A DNA stretch of 22,150 bases from Aquirhabdus sp. (GCA_030150595.1 JASLFQ010000082.1:1-22150), one strand, 5' to 3'. Positions 8,552 through 16,344 are shown, counted from the first letter of the stretch. Notes: generated by a model from the sequence alone, not told the origin. A program made the numbers and translations.

Positions 8552-9158
8552 AATAGACTCCAGAGTGATGGTAAGGTAATAAAATTTTAAATATAGGCTG
8601 TCATTTTGAAGCGGCTACAGTGACTCATAGCCGCTGCCCCAACAGACATGCCCAATTACATTTCGCTTGGTGCTATAAGGCATCCTTACCATGCACTCCA
8701 TGCGCTGGTTTTACAGCGCCAAACCGAATTTCAACAACTTGTTTTATGGCGGGCTCACATAAAACGATGCGCTGATTGATCAGGATTAAATCAAAGCACA
8801 GTTTATGCCAACCTCAAAAGTAGACTTTTCGCTAAAGAAACCAGCTTTTCATCTATCTTCCACGCCGAAAACAATCATTCAATACACAAAATCAAAAAAA
8901 AGCTTTGAATCAAAAAATAGTTACAGACAAAGTGGGGTCAGATTGAATAACATCGCCATACTTTGTAACCGTAAAACGCACGCGCACAAATTAAGCAATT
9001 TGCTTAAATAAAGCGCATCACGTGAAGATGGTATCGAATATATAGACAGCTGATTCAATACTTTGTCCGACAAACAGGCAGCTTATATAAATTACGACGA
9101 ACGGTTACTAATTAATCAACGCAAAATCCTATCAATTTAAGATCAATGGAATATCAAT
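8552..9158. other. Gene-free stretch rich in inverted repeats
   Basis: About 600 bases between two divergent genes, with no believable protein gene. The left part (8610-8783) holds five inverted repeats: an eight-base stem at 8610-8617/8628-8635, a five-base stem at 8676-8688, a six-base stem at 8702-8707/8714-8719, an eight-base stem at 8741-8748/8758-8765, and a five-base stem at 8772-8783. A direct repeat CCATGC occurs at 8689 and 8698. The right part is AT-rich and holds a GGGGTCAGATTGAA word (8934-8947), a 17-base dyad (8991-9007) and the likely promoter of the FKBP gene. The left part would be the untranslated leader of the repeat-protein gene if transcription starts far upstream. Confidence 0.6.
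9063..9091 (+). promoter_or_regulatory. Candidate sigma-70 promoter of the FKBP gene
   Basis: TTGTCC (9063-9068, 4 of 6 matches) and TATAAA (9086-9091, 5 of 6) are separated by exactly 17 bases, 68 bases before the start codon. A dyad TTTGTC-C-GACAAA (9062-9074) covers the -35 element and could be a regulator site. Confidence 0.45.
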
Positions 9159-9950
9159 ATGAGTAGATTTGCCCCTGTTGCATTAGCGGTTATTTTGGCA
9201 GGTGGTGCATTGACACCCGTGCTATTGGCGCATGCAGCAAATCCAGATGAAAAAAAATCTTCTTCTGCAAAAGCAGCTGTAAATGCAAAAAGTACTGACA
9301 ACCAGAAAGTCGGTTATAGCTTTGGCTATCTAATGGGTAAAGGCAATGCAGAAGCCGTCACAGATTTGGATATTGAGAAATTCTTCGCAGGTTTCCGCGA
9401 TGGATATGGCAACAAAGCCAGCGCACTCTCCGAAGATGATATGCGTAAAACATTGGTTGCGTACAAAGAAAGACATGATGCAGAAGCGATGAAAGAAATC
9501 CAAAAACTCGCTGCTGACAATGCCACTAAAGGTGCAACATTCTTAGCTGAAAACGGCAAAAAAGCAGGCGTCACCACCACTGCTAGCGGCTTACAATACG
9601 AAGTCATTACCGCAGGAACAGGTGCAACACCAACTGCAGATGATCAAGTCCAAGTAGATTATGAAGGCAAGATGCTCGATGGCACAGTGTTCGATAGTTC
9701 AATCGCACGCGGTCAACCTGTGACTTTCCCACTTACTGGCGTAATCGCAGGCTGGACTGAAGGTCTACAATTAATGAAAGAAGGCGCGAAATATCGTTTC
9801 TTCATTCCATCTAAATTGGCTTATGGCGAAACTGGTGCAAGCACCATTCCACCAAACAGTGTATTGATCTTTGAAGTTCAACTCGAAAAAGTGATCAAGC
9901 CAGACACCACCAAAACAACTGCTGCTACAACAGACGCTGACAAGAAATAA
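9159..9950 (+). CDS. Exported FKBP-type peptidyl-prolyl isomerase (Mip/FkpA-like)
   Basis: A periplasmic or surface-linked folding helper that speeds cis-trans isomerisation at proline. The 263-residue precursor has a signal peptide with cleavage probably after AHA (about residue 26), a Lys/Ser/Ala-rich linker, and a Mip/FkpA-type N-terminal dimerisation domain (about 48-135, beginning KVGYSFGYLMGKG). The FKBP catalytic domain follows (about 145-247): VDYEGKMLDGTVFDSS (with Tyr168 and Asp179), VIAGWTEGLQLM (Trp199), FFIPSKLAYGE (Tyr222) and IPPNSVLIFEVQL. A Thr/Ala/Lys tail follows the domain. No lipobox Cys is present. The ATG has GGA eight bases upstream. Single-gene unit with its own likely promoter and terminator. 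Mip and FkpA cannot be separated safely here. Confidence 0.93.
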   Translation: MSRFAPVALAVILAGGALTPVLLAHAANPDEKKSSSAKAAVNAKSTDNQKVGYSFGYLMGKGNAEAVTDLDIEKFFAGFRDGYGNKASALSEDDMRKTLVAYKERHDAEAMKEIQKLAADNATKGATFLAENGKKAGVTTTASGLQYEVITAGTGATPTADDQVQVDYEGKMLDGTVFDSSIARGQPVTFPLTGVIAGWTEGLQLMKEGAKYRFFIPSKLAYGETGASTIPPNSVLIFEVQLEKVIKPDTTKTTAATTDADKK

Positions 9951-9965
9951 TTTTTCTTATATCGT

Positions 9966-10000
9966 AAAAAACCGCTGATTGAATGATCCGCGGTTTTTTT
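9966..10000. terminator. Bidirectional terminator after the FKBP gene
   Basis: A run of A followed by ACCGC pairs with GCGGT and a run of seven T around a 14-base loop. It separates the FKBP gene from the converging dienelactone hydrolase gene. Confidence 0.8.
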
Positions 10001-10027
10001 ATTTCTGCACTTTAACCTTAATGGACC

Positions 10028-10834
10028 TTAATGCTTTTCAGCAAAGACGTCGTTAAAGAACTCACGCATTTTTTGCCAAGATTCTTTATCCGCTTCCGCG
10101 TTATAGCCGACATCGATTTTATTTTCTTTACCTAAACGATCCGCATCAGGACTTGAAAAACCATGCTTAGCGTTTGGATAAACAACGAACTCGTACGGCA
10201 CATTCGCGGCTTTCATTTCTGCTTTGAACGCCGTGACATCGGCTGCTGGAACCATCGTATCAGCTGCACCATATAGCACTAATATTTTTGCTTTCACCAC
10301 GCCTTCTTTTGCTGGCGTCGCTGTCGCTAGGACACCATGGAAGCTCGCCACACCATTTAGAGGCAAACCCGCGCGAGCCATATCCAGCACAATTTTGCCA
10401 CCGAAACAGTAACCGATTGCACCGATTTTGGTCGGATCAACTTGTGGCTGTGCTTTCAGCAGATCCAGTCCTGCTTTCGCGCGGATCATCGATGTTGAGG
10501 CATCATTAAACACGCCATGCATCATTTCCATCGCTTCGCCCGCTTTTTCAGTATGTTGACCATTGCCATACATATCGATGGCCATCGCGGCATAACCGAG
10601 TTTTGCCAATTGTGTTGCGCGGCGACGGGCATAATCATTCAGGCCCCACCACTCATGCACAACGAGAATCCCTGGACGTTTCCCTTTAATGGCATCGTCA
10701 TAAGCGTAATAACTGACCAACTGACGACCATCTGCAGCGGTATAGTGGATTTCTTTGCTTTGAATCGCGGCAAATACCACCGAACCATAAAGGCCTGCAC
10801 ACAAAACCAGTGCGATTTTCATAATAGATTTCAT
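10028..10834 (-). CDS. Exported dienelactone hydrolase family protein
   Basis: An alpha/beta hydrolase of the dienelactone hydrolase (DLH) family with a Cys nucleophile. The 268-residue precursor carries a signal peptide ending near VFA-A (about residue 22), so it is probably periplasmic. Visible catalytic features are Glu61 in VVHEWWGL, Cys143 in GYCFGG, Asp192 in GAADTMVP and His224 in KHGFSSP; together they give a complete DLH set. The ATG at 10834 is preferred to the GTG one codon upstream because AAGG lies seven bases before it. DLH enzymes in aromatic breakdown are usually cytoplasmic, and no such pathway surrounds this gene, so the natural substrate is unknown. PAP2 lies upstream on the same strand after a 150-base gap. 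Confidence 0.88.
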   Translation of the reverse strand: MKSIMKIALVLCAGLYGSVVFAAIQSKEIHYTAADGRQLVSYYAYDDAIKGKRPGILVVHEWWGLNDYARRRATQLAKLGYAAMAIDMYGNGQHTEKAGEAMEMMHGVFNDASTSMIRAKAGLDLLKAQPQVDPTKIGAIGYCFGGKIVLDMARAGLPLNGVASFHGVLATATPAKEGVVKAKILVLYGAADTMVPAADVTAFKAEMKAANVPYEFVVYPNAKHGFSSPDADRLGKENKIDVGYNAEADKESWQKMREFFNDVFAEKH

Positions 10835-10988
10835 CACATCACCTTGTGAAACAAATTGATGTCTGATTAAAGCCGATTTTTATGCGAATGGCGACAATGA
10901 ATTTTGACATTTTTGTAGAAAGCATCGGTGAGTAAAACTTAACAATAACACTCATCCGTTATTACATATAAAAGCGTTTTTACAAGGA

Positions 10989-11627
10989 TTACCGCCTTCT
11001 ACTCAACCCTAAATAAACCAGAAGTACCCATGCCCAGCCCAGAGCCCAGCCGCCTAAAACATCACTGGGAAAATGTACACCAAGATAGACTCTGGACAAT
11101 CCCATGAGCAGCATCCACGCCAACGCGAAGACCAAAACAATAAATCGCCACCGCGTCCGCCAGCACAATATGATAAAAACACACGCAAACGATGCCGCGT
11201 AAACACTATGTCCACTGGGAAATGACGCGCCATAATCTTGTACTAATCGCGGCCACAACATCGGTCGAGGTCGATTCACTAACTCTTTAAGCAACCATGA
11301 TAAATTTGCAACACCAACCATGGAAATCAGAATAAATAATGCATTTCGAGAACGAACAAAATAAGCATAGCTCAATGACACCAACAGCATCACACTTGCA
11401 GCAGGCATACCGCCCAAATAAGACAGCGTAATTGCAGCACGATCAAAGGTTGGATTTGCAAACTGATGGATTTGCCACATCAGTTGTAAATCAAACGCAA
11501 AGAGATGATGTTGAATGAGCGCGGTGGTCAGAAAAGTCAGCAGCAGTAGATGCAGTAACACACAAAATGAAAATAACGTTCGTCGTTGAATATTGAGATG
11601 ATGTCCAGAGGGCTGAAGTTCCTGCAT
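10989..11627 (-). CDS. PAP2-family membrane phosphatase
   Basis: An inner-membrane lipid phosphatase of the PAP2 superfamily (212 residues, about six helices). All three active-site motifs are intact: K-x6-RP at Lys114 to Pro122 (KELVNRPRP), PSGH at 137-140, and SR-x5-H-x3-D at Ser178 to Asp189 (SRVYLGVHFPSD). Family members dephosphorylate phosphatidic acid, phosphatidylglycerophosphate or undecaprenyl pyrophosphate; the last is common in bacteria, but motifs alone do not decide. AAGAG precedes the ATG at suitable spacing. It is downstream of ruvX on the same strand (gap 56 bases), so it may belong to the recN-algH-ruvX transcript. Confidence 0.9.
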   Translation of the reverse strand: MQELQPSGHHLNIQRRTLFSFCVLLHLLLLTFLTTALIQHHLFAFDLQLMWQIHQFANPTFDRAAITLSYLGGMPAASVMLLVSLSYAYFVRSRNALFILISMVGVANLSWLLKELVNRPRPMLWPRLVQDYGASFPSGHSVYAASFACVFIILCWRTRWRFIVLVFALAWMLLMGLSRVYLGVHFPSDVLGGWALGWAWVLLVYLGLSRRR

Positions 11628-11683
11628 GAAAAGCTCTTTATTTTTATCAATGGTGCGTATATTCGAAAAAATTTAGGTAAGAA

Positions 11684-12160
11684 CTAAGGCAACACACCCA
11701 CAGGCTCACGAAACCAACTTTCAATCAAAAGTACTGCCGCCATCGAATCGGCAGCAGGTGCTTTGCCACGTCGTTGTGTGCTGATTTGTCGAACGTCTTC
11801 GCGCGCTTCACGCGTCGTTAGGCGTTCATCAACCATCCAGACAGGTTTATTCAATCGATGTTTTAAGCGACGCGCAAATTTACGTGCCCGCAAACATAAT
11901 TCAGATTCGGTATCGTCCATATTGAGAGGAAGCCCAACCAGACAAGCATCAGGTTGCCATTCAGCAATTGTTTTCTCGAGGATATTCCAATCTGGAATTC
12001 CGTCTTTCATGATAATCAACGCAAGTGGCGATGCCGTTCCCGTGAGCGACATCCCGTAAGCGACACCCGTTTTTTGCGTACCGAAATCAAACGCCATAAT
12101 GCTTCGATACTTTAAATTCGAATCAACTAAATCAAAGTCAGCTAAATCAGAATCAGGCAT
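11684..12160 (-). CDS. ruvX: RuvX/YqgF family nuclease-fold protein
   Basis: RuvX/YqgF has an RNase H-like fold; members are described as putative Holliday-junction resolvases and as acting in 5' maturation of pre-16S rRNA. The 158-residue product shows the fold's acidic positions: Asp25 in [11 protein letters not shown], Asp111 in [10 protein letters not shown] and Asp138 in [16 protein letters not shown]. The ATG at 12160 overlaps the last eight bases of algH, a layout that suggests translational coupling; the frame is open further upstream but inside algH. Before the conserved core lies an extension of about 20 residues made of the repeated pieces [10 protein letters not shown] and SNLKY, encoded by three 15-base repeats. 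The core is normal in length. Confidence 0.92.
   Translation of the reverse strand: MPDSDLADFDLVDSNLKYRSIMAFDFGTQKTGVAYGMSLTGTASPLALIIMKDGIPDWNILEKTIAEWQPDACLVGLPLNMDDTESELCLRARKFARRLKHRLNKPVWMVDERLTTREAREDVRQISTQRRGKAPAADSMAAVLLIESWFREPVGVLP
12107..12151 (-). repeat. Three 15-base repeats in the ruvX N-terminus
   Basis: Read on the minus strand, the units encode [10 protein letters not shown] and SNLKY. The first two agree at 12 of 15 bases, the third is more diverged. They fall between the start codon and the first conserved residue of the fold. Confidence 0.6.
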
Positions 12161-12716
12161 GACCGACTTCACTCGACAGCCAAGGTGAATTGACACCAAA
12201 CTTCGCCGCAGCAGCTGACCAGCGCTCGTCATAAGGCAAGTTAAACAACAATTCCATATCAGGCTCACACACGAGCCAATCACCACGTTTTATTTCTTCT
12301 TCAAGCTGTCCTGCCGACCAACTGGCAAATCCCAACATGATTTGATAATTATCCACGCCTTCGTTGTGCGCAATCGCTTCCAGAATATCTTTGCTGGTGG
12401 TGATGCAAACGTTTTCACTGACCGCAATGGACGAATGCCAGACAGGTTGTCCAGTATGCATGACAAAACCAACCTCTGGACGTAGAGGTCCACCTTGCAG
12501 CACTGCATGCGGATTCACGAGATCCGAAACAATTTGCAGATCAGACAATAGCTCATTGATGCCGACCGAACTGGGACGATTGAGCAGCAAGCCCATCGCA
12601 CCATCTTCATCATGGCGCGCAATGTAAACCACAGCTTCTGCAAAAAAATCGCCCCGCGCAACTGCTTCCGCATCACGCGGCGCAATCAAACAACGATGAG
12701 TGAGATATTTGGGCAT
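12153..12716 (-). CDS. algH: YqgE/AlgH family protein
   Basis: Conserved bacterial protein of the DUF179 family, named AlgH after its link with alginate control in Pseudomonas; its biochemical role is unsettled. The sequence has the family opening [11 protein letters not shown], then [20 protein letters not shown] and, towards the end, [14 protein letters not shown], which is diagnostic. Four in-frame ATGs (12740, 12728, 12722, 12716) compete. The last is chosen because GGA lies seven bases before it and because the product is then 187 residues, the usual length; starts further out would add at most eight residues. It overlaps ruvX, a pairing conserved in gammaproteobacteria. It lies downstream of recN. 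Confidence 0.9.
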   Translation of the reverse strand: MPKYLTHRCLIAPRDAEAVARGDFFAEAVVYIARHDEDGAMGLLLNRPSSVGINELLSDLQIVSDLVNPHAVLQGGPLRPEVGFVMHTGQPVWHSSIAVSENVCITTSKDILEAIAHNEGVDNYQIMLGFASWSAGQLEEEIKRGDWLVCEPDMELLFNLPYDERWSAAAAKFGVNSPWLSSEVGHA

Positions 12717-12833
12717 GGTCATATCCATAAAAATTAACATGGTCTTAAGATAATAAATGGAGTATTTCTAGAGTTTTGCAAGTTGGTACTGGCTCAAAAC
12801 CAGCAAAATCCTCTGTATCCCTTTCAAAATACG

Positions 12834-14501
12834 CTAAACGGTCGAATTGAGCCGACCACTGAGCAGTCCACGCGCATGAGATAATGTCGCCTCATTAATC
12901 TCTACACCACCAGACATCCGAGCCAACTCACTGATACGCTCATCCTCCGTGAGTTGACGTAAATGACTTGCCGCCTGCTCACCTTGTTGCTTCTCAACCA
13001 AAATATGCTGATGACCTTGTGCCGCAACTTGCGGTTGGTGAGTAATACAGAGGACTTGGACATCTCCACCCAACGTCCGCAGTAAACGCCCAACCACTTC
13101 CGCCGTTCCACCGCTAATGCCCACATCCACTTCATCAAACACGAGTACAGGCGCTTCGGCATGTGCCGCAATCATGACTTGCATGACCAATGCAATACGC
13201 GACAACTCACCACCCGAGGCGACTTTTGCCAAAGGCTGCAACGGCACACCGCGATTCGCACTAAACAATAAGCGAATCTGACTAATGCCATGCGCACTTG
13301 CAGTCACAGACGAAAATTCAAATTCAAATCGTGCTTCGGGCAATGCTAATGGTTTGATTTGATCAGTCAGACTTTGAATTAAAGGCTTACTTGCGGTTTG
13401 ACGTGCTCGGTCAAGCTGAAGAGCTGCGGCATGAAATGCCTGCTCGGCTTGGTCAACTTTCAATTGTAATGAATCAGCATCTGCCAAATCATCTAACTTC
13501 AGTAGTTCAGCCTGCCAACCTTCACAATCTTGTTTTAATGCCTCTGGCGTTGTCCGATATTTACGTGCCAAACGATGAAACTCACCCAGTAGCTCATCAA
13601 TCTGTGCAAGTCGTTCAGGATCTAAAACTTGCTCATCGGCAAACTGGCGAAGCGTTGACACTGCTTCTTGCAATTCGGTTTGTGCCGAACTTAATCCTGT
13701 TGCAACTGCTTCTAAAGCCTGTGCACGACTGGCCTGCATTTCAGCACGACGCAGTAACGAACCCAATCTCGATAAAATATTATCCTCACCATCATCCAAG
13801 CCTTCCAGCAAAGCCGCTGTATCCAGCATCATCCCTTCAAAATGACTTAGACGATCGTGCTCTTGCTCTATATCCGCATAATCCTGCTGCAATAACGGCA
13901 GCACATCTTCAATTTGTGCATTGAGCAACGCTTGTCTTGCAAGTAAAGCCTCACGCTCACGTTCAGCATTTTGTTGTTGCTTCACCAAAGTTTGCCATGA
14001 TTTATAAAGCGACCTTACACTCTCTGTTTGTGGTTGTAATTGCGCCGCTGTATCCAGCCAATGCATCGGATACTCAGGTTTAAGTAATTGTTGCTGGCTA
14101 TGTTGACCATATAACTGCACCAACAACTCACCCAATTCACGCAATTCGCCTAAACTAGTCGGAGTGCCATTGATCCATGCTTTACTCCGCCCTTCAGCAA
14201 GAATCACGCGACGTAACCGCACTTCATTTTCATCATCAATATCAAGTAGCTCACGCTCATTCAGCCAAGCCCGTGCCGCATCGCTCTTATTTAAATCAAA
14301 CTGTGCAGTAATATCGGCTTTATCCGCACCAAATCGCACACTCTGCGCTTCCATCCGCTCACCCAAGCACGCGGCAAGGCCATCAAGCAGAATCGATTTA
14401 CCCGCACCTGTCTCACCCGTCAAGACGGTAAAACCTGCATGTAAATCAAGCACGACATCGCGCGCCAATGTGAAATTCTGCAAACTCAGTCGCGTCAGCA
14501 T
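12834..14501 (-). CDS. recN: DNA repair protein RecN
   Basis: RecN is an SMC-like ATPase that acts at double-strand breaks and holds DNA during recombinational repair. The 555-residue protein has an N-terminal head with Walker A GETGAGKS (29-36), a long central coiled coil (about 155-370, rich in Gln, Glu, Leu and Ala), and a C-terminal head with the ABC-type signature SGGELSR (429-435), Walker B PVLVFDEVD (451-459) and GISGGTAEVVG after it. Length is normal. The ATG at 14501 gives the usual MLTRLSLQNF opening; a TTG two codons upstream (14507) has AGAGG at better spacing, so initiation there is possible. No full LexA-type box was seen upstream. Confidence 0.95.
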   Translation of the reverse strand: MLTRLSLQNFTLARDVVLDLHAGFTVLTGETGAGKSILLDGLAACLGERMEAQSVRFGADKADITAQFDLNKSDAARAWLNERELLDIDDENEVRLRRVILAEGRSKAWINGTPTSLGELRELGELLVQLYGQHSQQQLLKPEYPMHWLDTAAQLQPQTESVRSLYKSWQTLVKQQQNAEREREALLARQALLNAQIEDVLPLLQQDYADIEQEHDRLSHFEGMMLDTAALLEGLDDGEDNILSRLGSLLRRAEMQASRAQALEAVATGLSSAQTELQEAVSTLRQFADEQVLDPERLAQIDELLGEFHRLARKYRTTPEALKQDCEGWQAELLKLDDLADADSLQLKVDQAEQAFHAAALQLDRARQTASKPLIQSLTDQIKPLALPEARFEFEFSSVTASAHGISQIRLLFSANRGVPLQPLAKVASGGELSRIALVMQVMIAAHAEAPVLVFDEVDVGISGGTAEVVGRLLRTLGGDVQVLCITHQPQVAAQGHQHILVEKQQGEQAASHLRQLTEDERISELARMSGGVEINEATLSHARGLLSGRLNSTV

Positions 14502-14507
14502 GGGCAA

Positions 14508-14817
14508 ACTAGCCTCTTAGCAAGGATGAAAAACATCGATAAAAAACAATCTTGAACAGCTCATCTGTATAACTATATCTTACACCAGCTTGCTTGAAAA
14601 GAAAGTAACGAGCCACTAACCAAGTCGCTTTTAAATTGAAACCAATAATCTCATGTTTGAGCAGTTTAATGACTTTCCAATGATCTTGTACAAAAGGCAA
14701 GCATATTACTTATCTGAATGGTCATATTAACCCTATATTCTGTTCTTTCCCTGCTGTTTAAGGCTGGTTCTCATGATCTGGGGTTGTTAGAATGTCCCCA
14801 TCTTTTTGGAGAGTGTT
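14508..14817. other. Divergent recN-ppnP intergenic region
   Basis: This 310-base region separates two divergent genes and should carry both promoters, but no convincing -35/-10 pair stands out. On the minus strand an uninterrupted 63-codon frame with only a TTG start (14700) ends at 14509, one base before the alternative TTG start of recN. Its product would be aromatic- and Lys-rich and is not recognised. On the plus strand a short GC hairpin (14779-14783 with 14796-14800) lies just before the ppnP ribosome site. Confidence 0.4.
14808..14813 (+). promoter_or_regulatory. Ribosome binding site deciding the ppnP start
   Basis: GGAGAG precedes the ATG at 14818 with GGAG six bases away. This excludes the TTG at 14806, which would lie before the site. 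Confidence 0.65.
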
Positions 14818-15135
14818 ATGACCCCCGCGCAATTCGACCAAGTCAGTGTCATCAAGAAATCTAATGTCTATTTTGATGGGAAATGTGTCAGTCATACTGT
14901 TTTATTTGCTGATGGCAGCAAAAAAACAATTGGAGTTATTCTACCCTCTAAGCTCACGTTTAATACTGGCGCACCAGAACGCATGGAAATTATCTCTGGC
15001 GAATGTCAGGTGACCCGTGTTGGCAAGCCGACGGAACAATTCCGTAGCGGCCAATCTTTCTATGTCGATGGCAACAGCAGCTTTGATATTGAAGCGCTTA
15101 GCGTTGTTGACTATGTGTGTCACTTCGAAGGCTAA
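14818..15135 (+). CDS. ppnP: Pyrimidine/purine nucleoside phosphorylase
   Basis: PpnP (formerly YaiE, DUF1255) splits several nucleosides with phosphate into free base and ribose-1-phosphate, serving nucleoside salvage in the cytoplasm. The 105-residue protein is a small single-domain cupin-like fold. The family landmarks [44 protein letters not shown] and [14 protein letters not shown] run in the expected order. It is slightly longer than the E. coli protein (94 residues). The ATG at 14818 is fixed by the GGAGAG site. Single-gene unit, divergent from recN, ended by a very strong hairpin. Confidence 0.93.
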   Translation: MTPAQFDQVSVIKKSNVYFDGKCVSHTVLFADGSKKTIGVILPSKLTFNTGAPERMEIISGECQVTRVGKPTEQFRSGQSFYVDGNSSFDIEALSVVDYVCHFEG

Positions 15136-15152
15136 GATTAGACACATTTAAT

Positions 15153-15193
15153 TTAAAAAGCACTTATTGTGATGTTCAATAAGTGCTTTTTAA
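15153..15193 (+). terminator. Terminator after ppnP
   Basis: A perfect 17-base stem (TTAAAAAGCACTTATTG against its complement) closes a seven-base loop and ends in a short T-run. Confidence 0.88.
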
Positions 15194-15397
15194 GCATTAC
15201 ACTAAAATAATAAATCTTTTCCTGATGCTTTCAAAAATCACTACATACATTACAACTATAGAATCGTTGCTATCATTATTAGACAATAAAAATAATTCAT
15301 CGTTTTTATCCCTTAATCAAAACCACATCACTTTATCTAATTACAGATTTAACAAGCTAATTAAGCCTGATTCAATATATTAACGAGCGCGCGTTTT

Positions 15398-16150
15398 ATG
15401 GATTTTTTAAGTTGGATCAATGATCCAGAAGCATGGGTCACGTTGTTAACGCTAACGATCCTCGAAATTGTCTTGGGGATCGATAATATCATTTTCCTGA
15501 CCATTTTAGTTGCGAAAGCCCCACAGCACTTGCAACAACGCACCCGCATGTTTGGTCTTGCGCTCGCAATGATGACGCGGATTATGTTGCTCTTATCTAT
15601 TTCATGGGTCATGCGTTTAACTGAACCCTTATTTACATTGTTGGGACATGGTTTTAGCGGACGAGATTTAATCTTGATCGCGGGTGGATTGTTCTTGGTC
15701 TATAAAAGCACTATCGAAATCTATGAGGAAACAGATGGTGAAATAGAGCACAAAGATCCAACTCTCCGTGAAACGGCAGAAAAAAGTGTGCTGGCAATCG
15801 TCATCCAAATCGCCATCATCGACATTGTATTTTCATTAGATTCCGTCATTACCGCTGTTGGGTTATCGAATCAAATCGTAGTCATGGTCTTGGCAGTCGT
15901 TGCATCCGTTTTTGTCATGATGTTCGCCGCAAAACCGATTGGCGAGTTTGTAGAACGTCATTCATCAATTAAGGTATTGGCATTAGCATTCTTAGTGATG
16001 GTCGGTGCAGTGTTGATTGTTGAAGGTTGCGGCGTACATGTGGTCAAGGATTATTTGTATGCAGCAATGGGCTTCTCTTTAATCGTGGAGCTGCTCAATA
16101 TTCGCAGTCGAGGCAAAGCCTTGCGCCATGAGCAAAAAAGCGCACCATAA
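15398..16150 (+). CDS. TerC family integral membrane protein
   Basis: A 250-residue inner-membrane protein of the TerC family, short YgdQ-like type without C-terminal CBS or CorC domains. About seven helices are visible. The two internally related family motifs are intact: EIVLGIDNIIF with Asp29 (23-33) and DIVFSLDSV with Asp148 (142-150). A charged cytoplasmic loop (about 108-128, EETDGEIEHKDP) separates the halves. Family members include manganese exporters (Alx, MntX-type) and proteins tied to tellurite resistance, but no ter cluster is present here, so metal-ion export is only a family-based guess. No manganese (yybP-ykoY) riboswitch was evident in the 200 AT-rich bases upstream. The ribosome site is weak. 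Confidence 0.9.
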   Translation: MDFLSWINDPEAWVTLLTLTILEIVLGIDNIIFLTILVAKAPQHLQQRTRMFGLALAMMTRIMLLLSISWVMRLTEPLFTLLGHGFSGRDLILIAGGLFLVYKSTIEIYEETDGEIEHKDPTLRETAEKSVLAIVIQIAIIDIVFSLDSVITAVGLSNQIVVMVLAVVASVFVMMFAAKPIGEFVERHSSIKVLALAFLVMVGAVLIVEGCGVHVVKDYLYAAMGFSLIVELLNIRSRGKALRHEQKSAP

Positions 16151-16169
16151 ATCGAGCATCCTGCAATAT

Positions 16170-16200
16170 AAAAAACCGACTTGATGACAGTCGGTTTTTT
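16170..16200 (+). terminator. Terminator after the TerC-family gene
   Basis: AAAAAACCGAC pairs perfectly with GTCGGTTTTTT around a nine-base loop, 20 bases after the stop codon. Confidence 0.87.
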
Positions 16201-16344
16201 ATTAACTTTGTCACATGAACTGTCCGTTCTACATAATATGTTCAGGCTTTCTGCACTAAATTCGTTAGAATAGGCACAATCCTGCAAAATTTATTTCACA
16301 CGACAGCTTTCGCTGACATATTTAAGTAATCCCTCGAGAAAATC

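Noticed and set aside
8309..8590. 93-codon Cys/Ser/Phe-rich plus-strand frame
   Set aside because: Antisense image of the Ala/Lys/Thr repeats of the 8045-8551 gene.
8805..9011. 68-codon plus-strand frame with an ATG in the gene-free stretch
   Set aside because: No ribosome site, Ser/Lys/Asn-rich composition typical of AT-rich non-coding DNA, and it runs across the suspected repeat relic and the dyad.
13391..13924. 177-codon plus-strand frame
   Set aside because: Lies fully antisense to recN, whose frame is certain from intact family motifs; the product is composition-driven by recN codons.
14565..14580. CTGTATAACTATATCT as a LexA box upstream of recN
   Set aside because: Only one half matches the CTGT-N8-ACAG pattern; the second arm is missing, and I recall that Acinetobacter relatives lack a classical LexA.
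15194..15397. Manganese riboswitch before the TerC-family gene
   Set aside because: Looked for because some TerC-family genes have one, but the stretch is plain AT-rich sequence with no conserved GC-rich stems.
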